A stretch of 64,000 nt of DNA from Desulfovibrio sp. Huiquan2017. GTDB lineage: Bacteria > Desulfobacterota > Desulfovibrionia > Desulfovibrionales > Desulfovibrionaceae. Of the stretch, positions 20,025-29,408 are shown piece after piece (the stretch's first letter is position 1; the number at the start of each line of letters is the position of its first letter). Both the position numbers and the translations under genes were made by a program. Below the pieces are notes generated by a model that saw nothing but the letters and a program-made list of their open reading frames with translations, had not been told where the DNA came from and searched no databases. The stretch is taken from positions 62,001-126,000 of the forward strand of contig NZ_JAFMPN010000011.1 of assembly GCF_017351175.1 (NCBI RefSeq), in the 5' to 3' direction.

Positions 20025-21926
20025 TTATCGGTTTTCCAGGCGGCACGACTGGCTGTAATAGGCCATACCGAAGGCCATGTCCGTGACGGACGGACGGATG
20101 ATGGCGTTGGCACCGTGGCCGTATTTCATCCACCCGCCCCGGCGCATGAGGACGGCCCGGGGGTGCAGGTCGTCAACGGTCCGGACCCGGACCTCCATGG
20201 CCCCGAGGTCCGTGACCAGATATACGTCGGATTCCGGGTCCAGGACACCAAAAGCGGGATTGGCCCGCGAAATCCATACCGAGGGCACGCCGCGCTGCTC
20301 CGCCTCGGGGATCTGCGAATGCAGAAAATCGCCGTGCACCACGGTCAGGAGTTGCAAGGGGTAATCCGGGTCCCGCCCAGGTTCGGGATGCAGCGCCTCG
20401 GGGAAGCGATACAGCCCGTCCAGATGGCCGAAGACCAGATTCTCGAAGGCCACGAAGGGATGGTTGACCCGGGCGAAGCCGTTCTCCCGCAACTCGTCAA
20501 AGGACACGCCCGAGCGCTTCAAGCCCTCGAGCAGACAAGTCTCCTCGTCCGGGAAGCGGACGGGCTCGCGCAACCGCGCCCCCAGGTCGGCCAGCACATC
20601 GAAATCCGGCCGGGCCAGGCCGCGCGGCGGGACGGCCGGAGCGCAGAGATTGACGTAATTATGGAGACAGGAACCGACCACGTCGCGCTGCTCGAACATG
20701 AGCGCAGGCGGCAGGATCACATCCGCGCACAGGGCCGTGTCGTTCAGGAATCCGTCCACCACCACCGTGAAGGGGGCCGTCAGCGCCCCGGCCACGGCCA
20801 GGCTGTCCGGGACCTGGTTGACCACGTTGTGCCCGTCGATCCAGACGAATTCCACGGGCGGATCGGCCCGGCGCAATTCCGCGCCCAGGTCTTGCAACAG
20901 CAGCCGCCGTGGCGTCTCCCGCTTCGCGCCGCCCTCGATCAGATGGGCCCAGGAACCGAGGTTGCGGCCCGAAGAAATGTTGAAATAGGCCCCCCCGCCG
21001 CGCACGCCGATGTTCCCGGAAACCATGGCCACGGCATTGATGAAGCGGACGTTCTCCCCGCCGAAGAGATAGCGCTGCAAGCCCCAGCCCAGGAGGGTGG
21101 CCGTATTGCCCCGATCCGCGTACCACTCGTAGACCATCTCCGCGTCTGCGGGCGGGACCTCGCAGGCCGCGCACAACTCCGTAAACCGCAGGCCGTCCAC
21201 GAGCCCGCGCAGGGCGGGCCAGTTCTTGGTCCGGGTCAGGACCCACGGGTTGAGATCCCCCGCCTCCAGAAAGAGCTTGAGCACGGCGGCGGCCAGGAAA
21301 CGGTCCGTACCCGGCCGGATGATCACGTTGACGTCGGAGAACTCGGGCGTGCCGTCGCCGCCCGGGGAGATGCTCAGGACCTCGACGCCCTTTTGCCGCG
21401 CTTTTTTCAGCAGGGCGAGCTGGTGCACGGAGCAACGGGTCAAATCCCGGCCCCAATTGACCACCCGGTCGCTGTTGAGGATATCCTCGGGGTCGTTGTG
21501 ATTGAGCGCGCCGAAGTCGCGCAGGCAGGCCTCGATGCCGGTGTCGTCGCACAGGCAGCCGTACACCGAGGACGCGCCCAGGCGCTCGAAAAAGTTGGTG
21601 CTGGCCTGACCGAGAATGCCGCGATAGCCGTGGCCGTGAATGTGCAGAATGGTCTCGGGCGCACGCCGGGCCGCGTCGAGCCGGGCCGCGACGAGGTCGA
21701 GCGCCGTGTCCCAGTCCGTGGGCTCCAAGCGGTCCCCGCGCCGGACCAACGGTTCGGTGACGCGCTCGTCCGAATCCAGCCGTTGCAGGTAACGGGCCCC
21801 CTTCTTGCAACAAAAGCCCTTGGTGAACGGGTGGTTCGGGTTTCCCCGGATAGTCCGCTTTTCGGTATCGACCAGCAGCGAACAGGCGTCGCCGCAATCC
21901 ATGGTGCATGCCGTAACGGTCTTCAT
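20025..21926 (-). CDS. Molybdopterin-dependent oxidoreductase, single catalytic subunit
   Basis: A 633-residue member of the Mo/W-bisMGD family. The N-terminal iron-sulfur motif TACTMDCGDACS with a later CCKKG supplies four cysteines. Further landmarks are TDWDTALDLVAARL, the MGD-binding RPGTD, GVRGGGAYFN and the C-terminal dinucleotide-binding domain. No Tat signal is present, so it should be cytoplasmic. No electron-transfer or membrane subunit gene is adjacent; the only close neighbour is a tiny lipoprotein. The start at 21926 was chosen because AAGGAGA is seven bases upstream. Substrate is unknown; distant relatives include thiosulfate/polysulfide reductases and formate dehydrogenases. 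Confidence 0.85.
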   Translation of the reverse strand: MKTVTACTMDCGDACSLLVDTEKRTIRGNPNHPFTKGFCCKKGARYLQRLDSDERVTEPLVRRGDRLEPTDWDTALDLVAARLDAARRAPETILHIHGHGYRGILGQASTNFFERLGASSVYGCLCDDTGIEACLRDFGALNHNDPEDILNSDRVVNWGRDLTRCSVHQLALLKKARQKGVEVLSISPGGDGTPEFSDVNVIIRPGTDRFLAAAVLKLFLEAGDLNPWVLTRTKNWPALRGLVDGLRFTELCAACEVPPADAEMVYEWYADRGNTATLLGWGLQRYLFGGENVRFINAVAMVSGNIGVRGGGAYFNISSGRNLGSWAHLIEGGAKRETPRRLLLQDLGAELRRADPPVEFVWIDGHNVVNQVPDSLAVAGALTAPFTVVVDGFLNDTALCADVILPPALMFEQRDVVGSCLHNYVNLCAPAVPPRGLARPDFDVLADLGARLREPVRFPDEETCLLEGLKRSGVSFDELRENGFARVNHPFVAFENLVFGHLDGLYRFPEALHPEPGRDPDYPLQLLTVVHGDFLHSQIPEAEQRGVPSVWISRANPAFGVLDPESDVYLVTDLGAMEVRVRTVDDLHPRAVLMRRGGWMKYGHGANAIIRPSVTDMAFGMAYYSQSCRLENR

Positions 21927-22045
21927 ACGCATTCTCCTTGCCCCGGACAGTGGATAATTTGATGCGAGAGGTCAAATCAAAAGAACCGGCCCCGCCCATC
22001 GGCTTCCCCTATGGCGGCCGGACGCCGAAATACGCGGCGCACGTT

Positions 22046-22072
22046 TTGACAATCATGCCCGTTTGGTCTAAC
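22046..22072 (+). promoter_or_regulatory. Candidate sigma-70 promoter for hisS
   Basis: TTGACA at 22046 and TCTAAC (four of six) at 22067, 15 bases apart, about 50 bases before the hisS start. Spacing is short, so this is tentative. Confidence 0.3.
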
Positions 22073-22121
22073 CAGATTCGGTTCCACCGACCCGATCATA
22101 TTTAAGGATATTGGACGCGAC

Positions 22122-23363
22122 ATGGCGAAAGTACAAAAAATAAAGGGATTCGCGGATCTTTTCCCGGAAGAGGCCGCCAAGTACACTTTCATGGAGGCCT
22201 GCGCCCGCGAGGTCTTCTCGTGCTACGGTTTCGGCGAACTGCGCACGCCCATCCTGGAGAAAACCGAACTGTTCCAGAAGTCCATCGGCGAGGACACCGA
22301 CGTGGTCGGCAAGGAGATGTTCACCTTCCCGGACCGCAAGGGCCGCTCCCTGACCATGCGCCCCGAGGCCACGGCGGGCGTGGTCCGCGCGTTCATCGAA
22401 TCCAAGACGCATCAGCCGGGCAACATTTCGAAATTCTTCACCTTCGGCCCCATGTTCCGGTACGAGCGCCCGCAAAAGGGCCGCCAGCGCCAGTTCCATC
22501 AGATCAACGCGGAGTGCTTCGGAGCGGACGAGCCCCAGGCCGACGCCGAGTTGATCCTCATGCTGACCACGTTCCTGCGCCGCATCGGCCTCAAGGCCCT
22601 GACCGTGGAGCTCAACTCCCTAGGCTGCCACGAATGCCGTCCGGCCTACAAGCAGGCCCTGGTGGACTACTACCACTCCAAGGACAAGGCGAACTTCTGC
22701 GAGGACTGTCGGCGGCGCATGGAGACCAACCCCCTGCGCGTGCTCGACTGCAAGGTGCCCTCCTGCAAGGAACTGGTCCAGGACGCCCCGCTGATCACCG
22801 ATCACCTCTGCCCGGACTGCGAGGCCCACTTCGCGGACGTGCGCGCCGTACTCGACGGGGCGGGCGTGGCCTATACCCTGAATCCCCGCCTGGTGCGCGG
22901 CCTGGACTACTACGTGCGCACCTGCTTTGAAGTGACCAGCCTCGACATCGGGTCCCAGACCTCGGTGGCGGGCGGCGGCCGGTACGACGGCCTGATCAAG
23001 AGCCTGGACGGCCCGGACTGCCCGGGCACCGGCTTCGCCTGCGGCATGGAGCGCCTCGCCCTGCTGCTCGACGACGTCGCGCCCAAGGCCCCGGACTTCT
23101 ACCTGGCCGTGGTGGACCAGAGCGCGGCCAACGAAGCCATGCTCTTTGCCCAGGCCCTGCGCGACAAAGGCCTGAACGGCGAGGTCAGCTTCGCGGGCGG
23201 CTCCATGAAATCCCGCATGCGCGCAGCCAACAAATCCGGCGCCCAAACCTGCCTGATCCTGGGCGGAAGCGAATTGGCCGACAAGACCGTCACGGTCAAG
23301 GACATGGCCGGGGACAAGGAACAGGAAACCGTGGACCGGGCCCTGTACCTGGCGAATTTGTAG
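22122..23363 (+). CDS. hisS: Histidyl-tRNA synthetase
   Basis: A 413-residue class II aminoacyl-tRNA synthetase charging tRNA-His. Motif 2 appears as MFRYERPQKGRQRQFHQ, the histidine-specific loop as LVRGLDYYVRTCFE, and SVAGGGRYDGLI plus the motif 3 region GTGFACGMERLALLL. The zinc-ribbon-like insertion with cysteine pairs (CHEC, CEDC, CKVPSC, CPDC), common in one branch of bacterial HisRS, is complete. The C-terminal anticodon-binding domain is present. It heads a stretch with aspS 211 bases downstream. Confidence 0.97.
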   Translation: MAKVQKIKGFADLFPEEAAKYTFMEACAREVFSCYGFGELRTPILEKTELFQKSIGEDTDVVGKEMFTFPDRKGRSLTMRPEATAGVVRAFIESKTHQPGNISKFFTFGPMFRYERPQKGRQRQFHQINAECFGADEPQADAELILMLTTFLRRIGLKALTVELNSLGCHECRPAYKQALVDYYHSKDKANFCEDCRRRMETNPLRVLDCKVPSCKELVQDAPLITDHLCPDCEAHFADVRAVLDGAGVAYTLNPRLVRGLDYYVRTCFEVTSLDIGSQTSVAGGGRYDGLIKSLDGPDCPGTGFACGMERLALLLDDVAPKAPDFYLAVVDQSAANEAMLFAQALRDKGLNGEVSFAGGSMKSRMRAANKSGAQTCLILGGSELADKTVTVKDMAGDKEQETVDRALYLANL

Positions 23364-23444
23364 GGAAAGAGACTGCCGCTGCACGGCGGGGTCGAGCGGC
23401 TTCGCCGCAGGGTACTGTACTCGAGCCTTCATGGTGTGGATACT

Positions 23445-23524
23445 GCCCGCCGAAGGCGCGACAAAAAGTTTTGGAAGATTCTCAAGAAACCTTTTTCAAA
23501 AGGTGTCTTGAGCCGCCGGAGGCA
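23445..23524. repeat. Dispersed intergenic repeat, copy A (hisS-aspS gap)
   Basis: Read on the minus strand it runs GCCTCCGGCGGC, a hairpin core with CCTTTTGAAAAAGG inside longer arms, then CCAAAACTTTTTG, then GCGCCTTCGGCGG. The same order of blocks occurs at 31195 and 32681. It is non-coding. Confidence 0.65.
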
Positions 23525-23574
23525 AGCCCCCGCAGGGGGAGCCGGAGGCATAAATACGAGATACCGGAGACACA

Positions 23575-25395
23575 ATGTCCGAACAAGAGAGAGATTACGA
23601 CGAGTTCCGCGTCATAGAGGACCTGGCGGGCTGGCGGCGCACGCACCACAACAACGAACTGACGGCCGCCGACATGGACGCGGAAGTCTGTCTCATGGGC
23701 TGGGTCCAGTTCCGCCGCGACCACGGCGGGCTGATCTTCCTGGACTTGCGCGATCGCGAAGGGCTGACCCAGGTGGTCTTCAACCCCGCGGACAACGCCG
23801 AGGTGCATGAACGCGCCCACGCCATCCGCCCCGAGTACGTGGTGGCGGTCAAGGGCAAGGTCCGCCCCCGTCCCGAGGGCATGGCCAATCCGAGCATGGT
23901 CACCGGCGAGATCGAGATCGAAGTCTCGGACTACAAGTTGCTGAACACCTCGGAAACCCCGCCCTTCCCCATCGAAGACCGCGTGGAGGTCTCCGAGAAC
24001 CTGCGTCTCAAGTACCGCTTTCTGGATCTCAGACGCCCCTCCCTGGCCCGCAATTTCATCCTGCGCAACAAGGCCGCCCAGTCGGTGCGCCGCTACCTGG
24101 ACGGGCTCGGCTTCCTGGAGGTGGAAACTCCGGTGCTGACCAAGTCCACCCCCGAGGGCGCGCGCGACTTCCTGGTGCCCTCCCGGGTCAACCAGGGCGA
24201 GTTCTACGCCCTGCCCCAGTCCCCGCAACTGTTCAAGCAGATGCTCATGGTCTCGGGCATGGACCGCTATTTCCAGATCGTCAAATGCTTCCGCGACGAG
24301 GACCTGCGCGCCGACCGCCAGCCCGAATTCACCCAGATCGACATCGAAATGTCGTTCGTGGACGAGGCGCTCATCCAGGAGATGGCCGAGGGCATGGTCC
24401 GGACCCTGTTCAAGGAGACCATCGGCGTTGACCTGCCCGATCCGTTCCCGCGCATGACCTTCGCCGACGCCATGCGCGATTACGGCGTGGACAAGCCGGA
24501 CCTGCGCTTCGAGCTCAAGCACATCGACATCACCGATGTGTTCAAGAACTCCGGGTTCAAGGTCTTTGCCTCCTCCGAGCTGGTCAAGGTCATGGTCGTG
24601 CCCGGCGGAGCCGAGCTGTCCCGCAAGGAGATCGACGAGTACACCAAGTTCGTCGAGATCTACGGCTCCAAGGGCTTGGCCTGGATCAAGGTCAAGGAGG
24701 ACGGCGAGTGGCAGTCCCCCATCGTCAAATTCTTCTCCGAGGACGAGATCGCCACCCTGCGCGAGCGCTCCGGCTGCAAGCCCGGTGACATCCTGTTCTT
24801 CCAGGCCGGTCCGGCGGACATCGCCAACGCCGCTCTGGGCAACCTGCGCTGCGAACTGGGCAAGCGGTTCGGCCTGATCAAGGAAGGCGAATTCAAGCCC
24901 GTCTGGATCACGGACTTCCCGCTGCTCGAATGGGACCCGGACGAAAAGCGGTTCGTGGCCCGGCACCACCCCTTCACCTCGGCCCGGCCCGAGCAGATGC
25001 AGGTTCTCAAGGACGATCCGGGCCAGGCCATCGCCCGGGCCTACGACATCGTCATGAACGGCTATGAAGTGGGCGGCGGCTCCATCCGCATCCACACCGA
25101 GGACCAGCAGAAGGCCATGTTCGCCGCCCTGGGCATCCAGGAGGACGAGGCTAGAGAGAAGTTCGGATTTCTCATGGACGCCCTCAAGTTCGGCGCGCCG
25201 CCCCACGGCGGCATCGCCTTCGGCCTGGACCGGCTGATCATGATCCTGACCGGCTCCAAGTCCATCCGCGACGTCATCGCCTTCCCCAAGACCCAGAAGG
25301 CCACCTGCCTCATGACCGAGGCCCCGTCCGAGGTCCCCAGCAAGCAGCTGCGCGAATTGGGCATCCGGTTGCGCGAAAAGAAAAAAGAAGAATAG
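23575..25395 (+). CDS. aspS: Aspartyl-tRNA synthetase
   Basis: A 606-residue class II synthetase of the bacterial type, with N-terminal OB-fold anticodon domain (about residues 25-130, VCLMGWVQFRRDHGGLIFLD), catalytic domain with TPEGARDFLVPSR, the flipping/QSPQLFKQ loop, motif 2 CFRDEDLRADRQPEFTQIDI, the bacterial GAD insertion (about 300-420) and motif 3 GIAFGLDRLIMILTG. Length is typical. Discriminating versus non-discriminating status depends on features I cannot settle by eye. Downstream gap leads to the def-fmt operon. Confidence 0.97.
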   Translation: MSEQERDYDEFRVIEDLAGWRRTHHNNELTAADMDAEVCLMGWVQFRRDHGGLIFLDLRDREGLTQVVFNPADNAEVHERAHAIRPEYVVAVKGKVRPRPEGMANPSMVTGEIEIEVSDYKLLNTSETPPFPIEDRVEVSENLRLKYRFLDLRRPSLARNFILRNKAAQSVRRYLDGLGFLEVETPVLTKSTPEGARDFLVPSRVNQGEFYALPQSPQLFKQMLMVSGMDRYFQIVKCFRDEDLRADRQPEFTQIDIEMSFVDEALIQEMAEGMVRTLFKETIGVDLPDPFPRMTFADAMRDYGVDKPDLRFELKHIDITDVFKNSGFKVFASSELVKVMVVPGGAELSRKEIDEYTKFVEIYGSKGLAWIKVKEDGEWQSPIVKFFSEDEIATLRERSGCKPGDILFFQAGPADIANAALGNLRCELGKRFGLIKEGEFKPVWITDFPLLEWDPDEKRFVARHHPFTSARPEQMQVLKDDPGQAIARAYDIVMNGYEVGGGSIRIHTEDQQKAMFAALGIQEDEAREKFGFLMDALKFGAPPHGGIAFGLDRLIMILTGSKSIRDVIAFPKTQKATCLMTEAPSEVPSKQLRELGIRLREKKKEE

Positions 25396-25529
25396 CAAGC
25401 CGGGCGGGAGGGAAGTGGGCAAGCCGCTGCCCTCCCGTCCTCTTCACGGCGTTCCCCGCCTTTTCGCGGGCAGAGCGGGCCATGGGAACGCCTACCGAAT
25501 CCGGCTGGTTTCATTTTGGAACTGGCCTT

Positions 25530-25558
25530 TTGAATTTCCGTACTTATTGGGATATTAG
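25530..25558 (+). promoter_or_regulatory. Candidate sigma-70 promoter for def-fmt
   Basis: TTGAAT at 25530, exact 17-base spacer, TATTAG (four of six) at 25553, inside a locally AT-rich stretch of an otherwise GC-rich gap. It implies a leader of about 105 bases before def. Confidence 0.45.
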
Positions 25559-25668
25559 ATATTGTCACTCACGCCGCAAACGGACCCGACGTTCCCCTCC
25601 TCCCTCCCCGCGGCGCGACGAAATATTCAGGAAAACGAGGGGATACGGGTCCGCAGGAGGCAACCGCT

Positions 25669-26163
25669 ATGAAATTGCAGATATGTACCTGGCCCGATGA
25701 GGTCCTGGAGGCCAAGGCCGAACCCGTGGCCGAGATCACGCCGGAGCTGAACGAACTCATCGACGACATGGTCCAGACCATGTACGAATCCGACGGCGTT
25801 GGACTGGCCGCGCCCCAGGTCAACCGGTCCATCCGGCTGATCTGCGTGGACCAGACCGGCCCCAAGGAACGCGGCGAGCTGCGCGTGCTGATCAACCCGG
25901 AAATCGTGGAATGCGACGGCGAGGTGGAGTCCGAAGAGGGCTGCCTGAGCTGCCCGGAGCTGAACGTCAAGGTCACGCGTAAGGAGCGGGTCAAGGTCAA
26001 GGCCATGGACCGCGAAGGCAAGGACGTCTGCGTGGAGACGGACGGCCTCCTGGCCATCATCCTGCAACACGAAATTGACCACCTGGACGGCGTGACCCTG
26101 GCCGACCGCACGGGGCGCTTAAAAAAAGCCATGTACCGCAAGAAGGCCCTTCGATGGAAGTAA
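25669..26163 (+). CDS. def: Peptide deformylase
   Basis: A 164-residue metalloenzyme removing the formyl group from nascent proteins. All three family motifs are seen: GVGLAAPQVN (about residues 44-53), EEGCLSCPE (metal cysteine) and HEIDHLDG (two metal histidines and the catalytic Glu). In motif 2 the residue after CLS is Cys rather than the common Val, giving a CLSC. It overlaps fmt by ten bases, which is the usual pairing, so deformylase and formyltransferase are co-expressed. Confidence 0.96.
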   Translation: MKLQICTWPDEVLEAKAEPVAEITPELNELIDDMVQTMYESDGVGLAAPQVNRSIRLICVDQTGPKERGELRVLINPEIVECDGEVESEEGCLSCPELNVKVTRKERVKVKAMDREGKDVCVETDGLLAIILQHEIDHLDGVTLADRTGRLKKAMYRKKALRWK

Positions 26164-27155
26164 CCGCCAACGGGGCGAACTCGCCCGAATCCTGGGGCGC
26201 GGTGGATCTCAAACCCCTGCGCGTGGTCTTCATGGGCACCCCGGATTTCGCGGCCGAGGCCCTCGAAATCCTGCTCAAATTCGACGCCGCCGACGTCGTG
26301 GCCGTGTACACCCAGCCGGACCGCCCGTGCGGACGCGGCAGGCAGTGCCGCCCCTCGGCCGTGAAGGAAGTGGCGCTCAAGCACGACATTCCGGTCCACC
26401 AGCCGGTCAACTTCAAGGACCCGGCGGACGTGGCCGAACTCGCCGCCCTCAAGCCGGACGTCCTGGTGGTGGCGGCCTACGGGCTGATCCTGCCGCAGAG
26501 CGTGCTCGACATCCCGACCGTTCTGCCCCTGAACATCCACGCTTCGCTGCTGCCCCACTGGCGCGGCGCGGCCCCCATCCAACGGGCCGTGGAAAACGGC
26601 GACGTGGTCACCGGCATCTCGATCATGAAGATGGAGGCTGGCCTGGACACCGGCCCCGTCATGGTCCAGCGCGCCCTGCGCATCGGATACAACGACCATG
26701 CAGGCACCATCCACGACGAACTGGCCCGGCTCGGCGGCATCTGCATCTGCGAGGCCCTGGCCCGCTTGCAGACCGGGGCCTACGACCTCAAGCCCCAGGA
26801 CGACTCCCTGGCCACCTACGCGAAAAAGCTGGAAAAGAAGGAAGGCGAGATCGACTGGAGCCAACCCGCCGAGGCGATCCACAACCGCATCCGGGCCATG
26901 TATCCCTGGCCCGGGGCGTTCTTCGACTGGACCAACCCCGAAGGCAAGAACCTGCGTCTGCACGTGACCCCGGGCGAGATCTCCGAGGAGTCGGCCCCCA
27001 AGGTCGCGCCCGGCACCATCCTGGGCGAGATGGACGGCAAGCTGGCCATCACCACGGCGGACAGCATATACTTGACCCCGGAAGTCAAGCCCCAGGGCAA
27101 AAAAGCCATGGACGCCACGGCCTTCACCTGCGGGTACATGAAGGAATGCAAATAG
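26154..27155 (+). CDS. fmt: Methionyl-tRNA formyltransferase
   Basis: A 333-residue enzyme that formylates initiator Met-tRNA using 10-formyltetrahydrofolate. It has VVFMGTPDFAAEAL near the N-terminus, the folate-site LPHWRGAAPIQRAV with the catalytic region around Asn/His/Asp (NIHASLLPHWRG), and a C-terminal OB domain. The first 18 residues precede the normal start of the family, and the ATG used overlaps the def stop. It overlaps the following DUF116 gene by ten bases, giving a tight three-gene operon. Confidence 0.96.
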   Translation: MEVTANGANSPESWGAVDLKPLRVVFMGTPDFAAEALEILLKFDAADVVAVYTQPDRPCGRGRQCRPSAVKEVALKHDIPVHQPVNFKDPADVAELAALKPDVLVVAAYGLILPQSVLDIPTVLPLNIHASLLPHWRGAAPIQRAVENGDVVTGISIMKMEAGLDTGPVMVQRALRIGYNDHAGTIHDELARLGGICICEALARLQTGAYDLKPQDDSLATYAKKLEKKEGEIDWSQPAEAIHNRIRAMYPWPGAFFDWTNPEGKNLRLHVTPGEISEESAPKVAPGTILGEMDGKLAITTADSIYLTPEVKPQGKKAMDATAFTCGYMKECK

Positions 27156-27985
27156 GAACGCCTTTAGACCAGCCCCGGTCCGTGCACCGGGCGCGCAAGC
27201 GCCTGTTCGTCGGATTGATCAGCATTTCCTGCCTGGTCATCTGCGTCTTTCTGACGTTGCTCTGGCTGGTGCCGTACATCGGCCTGGACAACATCCACCC
27301 GGCGGCCAAATGGGTCCTCGGCGCGCTGGTCCTCGCCCTCATCGCCATGGTCTGCGTGGCCTACTGGGGACTGTTCCTGAACATCGTCACCAGGAAGCCC
27401 CTGCTCGGCGCGCAACGGTTCCGAGGATTGACCATCAAGCTCTTCCTGCCGCTCATGGTCCTGCTGGGCCGGGCACTTGGCTTCGACAAGGAGCAGATCA
27501 TGCTCTCGTTCATCTCGGTGAACAATGAGCTCGTCCTGGCCGAGGCCGGGCGGTACGCGCCGAGGGACATTCTCCTGCTCATGCCCCACTGCCTCCAGAA
27601 CTCCAAGTGCGACCGGCGGCTGACCTACGACATCAACAACTGCGTGCGCTGCGGCAAATGCCCCATGGCAGGCTTGCTCGGGCTGCACGACAAGTACGGC
27701 GTGAACCTGGCCATCGCCACGGGCGGGACCATCGCCCGTCGCATCGTGGTCCAGCTCCGGCCCCGGCTGATCATCGCCGTGGCCTGCTACCGCGACCTTT
27801 CCTCGGGCATCCAGGACACCTATCCCCTGCCGGTCTACGGCGTGCTCAACGAACGGCCGCACGGCCCCTGCCTCGATACCACGGTCTCCCTGCCCATCGT
27901 CGAGAAAATGCTGGATCGCTTCATCGACCCGGACAAGGCCAAAGACGGCCGGACCATCTCCACGGGCCAGGCGGCCCGGAGATAA
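27146..27985 (+). CDS. DUF116 membrane protein
   Basis: A 279-residue protein with two N-terminal membrane helices (about residues 18-42 and 55-80) and a cytoplasmic DUF116 domain. The domain has the conserved cysteine cluster PHCLQNSKC and NCVRCGKCPMAG, which looks able to hold a metal or iron-sulfur centre, and a later ACYRDLSSG. Function of the family is unknown. Start 27146 lies inside fmt, ten bases before its stop. Co-location with def and fmt suggests a translation or Met-tRNA-linked role, but that is inference. Confidence 0.82.
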   Translation: MQIGTPLDQPRSVHRARKRLFVGLISISCLVICVFLTLLWLVPYIGLDNIHPAAKWVLGALVLALIAMVCVAYWGLFLNIVTRKPLLGAQRFRGLTIKLFLPLMVLLGRALGFDKEQIMLSFISVNNELVLAEAGRYAPRDILLLMPHCLQNSKCDRRLTYDINNCVRCGKCPMAGLLGLHDKYGVNLAIATGGTIARRIVVQLRPRLIIAVACYRDLSSGIQDTYPLPVYGVLNERPHGPCLDTTVSLPIVEKMLDRFIDPDKAKDGRTISTGQAARR

Positions 27986-28029
27986 TCCCTTGGCGCAGGC
28001 CGCCTCACGGGCGGACTCGCCATGCCGAT

Positions 28030-28065
28030 AAAAAAAAGGCCGGGAAAGCGCTCGCTTTCCCGGCC
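28030..28065 (-). terminator. Terminator of the hisC-cmk-serS operon
   Basis: GGCCGGGAAAGCG / CGCTTTCCCGGCC gives a stem of about 13 pairs at 28038-28065. The run of eight A immediately left becomes a T run for minus-strand transcripts. Confidence 0.9.
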
Positions 28066-28088
28066 GTATCGTCTTCTCGTCACGCCCG

Positions 28089-29366
28089 TTACGGTGTGAC
28101 CACCTCGATTCCGCCCATGTAGGGCTTGAGCACCTCGGGGATGACCACCGAACCGTCGGCCTGCTGGTAGTTCTCCAGCACGGCGACGAGACAGCGGCCC
28201 ACGGCCAGGCCTGAGCCGTTCAAGGTGTGGGGATAGAGCTTCTTCTTGGAATCCTTGTCCTGAAAGCGGATGTTGGCCCGCCGCGCTTGAAAGTCCCCGC
28301 AATTGGAGCAGGAGGAGATTTCGCGGTACTTGCCCTGGCCGGGCAGCCAAACCTCGATGTCGTAGGTCTTGGCCGCGCTGAAGCCGATATCGCCGGTGCA
28401 CAGGGTGATGGTCCGGTAGTGCAGCCCGAGCAATTCCAGGATGCGCTCGGCACAATGGGTCATCTCCTCCAATGCCTCGTAGGAGTGGTCGGGATGGGCG
28501 AAGTTGACCATCTCCACTTTATAGAACTGGTGCAGGCGGATCAGCCCCTTGGTGTCCTTGCCGTAGGAACCGGCCTCGGACCGGAAGCACGGAGTCTGGG
28601 CGCAGAATTTGACCGGCAGCTTCTCCGCGGGGATGACCTCGTCCGCGTAGATGTTGGTCAGGGGCACCTCGGCCGTGGGGATGAGATAGAGTTCGCGCTC
28701 GTCGGTGAGTTTAAACAGGTCTTCCTCGAACTTGGGCAATTGGCCCGTGCCGGTCATGGTCTTTTTGTTGACGATGAACGGGGGCAGAACCTCGGTGTAA
28801 CCATGTTGTTCGGTCTGGGTATCGAGCATGAACTGGGCCAGGGCGCGCTCCAGCCGGGCACACCAGCCGAAGCTGAGGGAGAACCGGGATCCGGCCAGCT
28901 TGGCCGCGCGCTCGAAGTCCAGGCCGCCCAGGGCGGTGCCCAGCTCCCAGTGCTCCTTGGGCTCGAAATCCATGACCGGCTTCTCGCCCCAATAACGCAA
29001 GACGGGATTGTCTTCCTCGCCCGCGCCCTCGGGCACGGACTCGTGGGGGATGTTGGGCACGGCCATCAGCCAGTCCTGTTCGGCCTTCTCCACCTCGGCC
29101 AGCTCGCGGTCGAGCTCTTTGGTGCGTTCGGCCACATCACTCATTTTCTCCAGCAAATCCGACGCGTTCTCGCCCGCCCGCTTGCGTTTGGCGATCTCCG
29201 GTCCCACGGCGTTTTTCTCGGCTTTGAGGGATTCCACCTCGCCGATGAGCTGCTTGCGCCGCGCATCCAGGTCGGTGAACTCGCGCACATCTATCTTGGA
29301 ATGGCGCTTTTCCAGGCTCTCGCGGACCAGTTCCGGGTCCTTTTGCATCAGTTTCAGATCAAGCAT
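28089..29366 (-). CDS. serS: Seryl-tRNA synthetase
   Basis: A 425-residue class II synthetase. The N-terminal antiparallel coiled coil that grips the long variable arm of tRNA-Ser spans about residues 25-105 (charged heptads). The catalytic domain has motif 2 [23 protein letters not shown] split by the usual loop, the TAEVPLTN serine-site strand, and motif 3 [18 protein letters not shown]. Length is standard. It is the last gene of the hisC-cmk-serS operon and is followed by a strong terminator. Confidence 0.97.
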   Translation of the reverse strand: MLDLKLMQKDPELVRESLEKRHSKIDVREFTDLDARRKQLIGEVESLKAEKNAVGPEIAKRKRAGENASDLLEKMSDVAERTKELDRELAEVEKAEQDWLMAVPNIPHESVPEGAGEEDNPVLRYWGEKPVMDFEPKEHWELGTALGGLDFERAAKLAGSRFSLSFGWCARLERALAQFMLDTQTEQHGYTEVLPPFIVNKKTMTGTGQLPKFEEDLFKLTDERELYLIPTAEVPLTNIYADEVIPAEKLPVKFCAQTPCFRSEAGSYGKDTKGLIRLHQFYKVEMVNFAHPDHSYEALEEMTHCAERILELLGLHYRTITLCTGDIGFSAAKTYDIEVWLPGQGKYREISSCSNCGDFQARRANIRFQDKDSKKKLYPHTLNGSGLAVGRCLVAVLENYQQADGSVVIPEVLKPYMGGIEVVTP

Positions 29367-29408
29367 GACGAAATATCTCCTAAAAATGGCTTCGCTATAG
29401 GGTGTATC

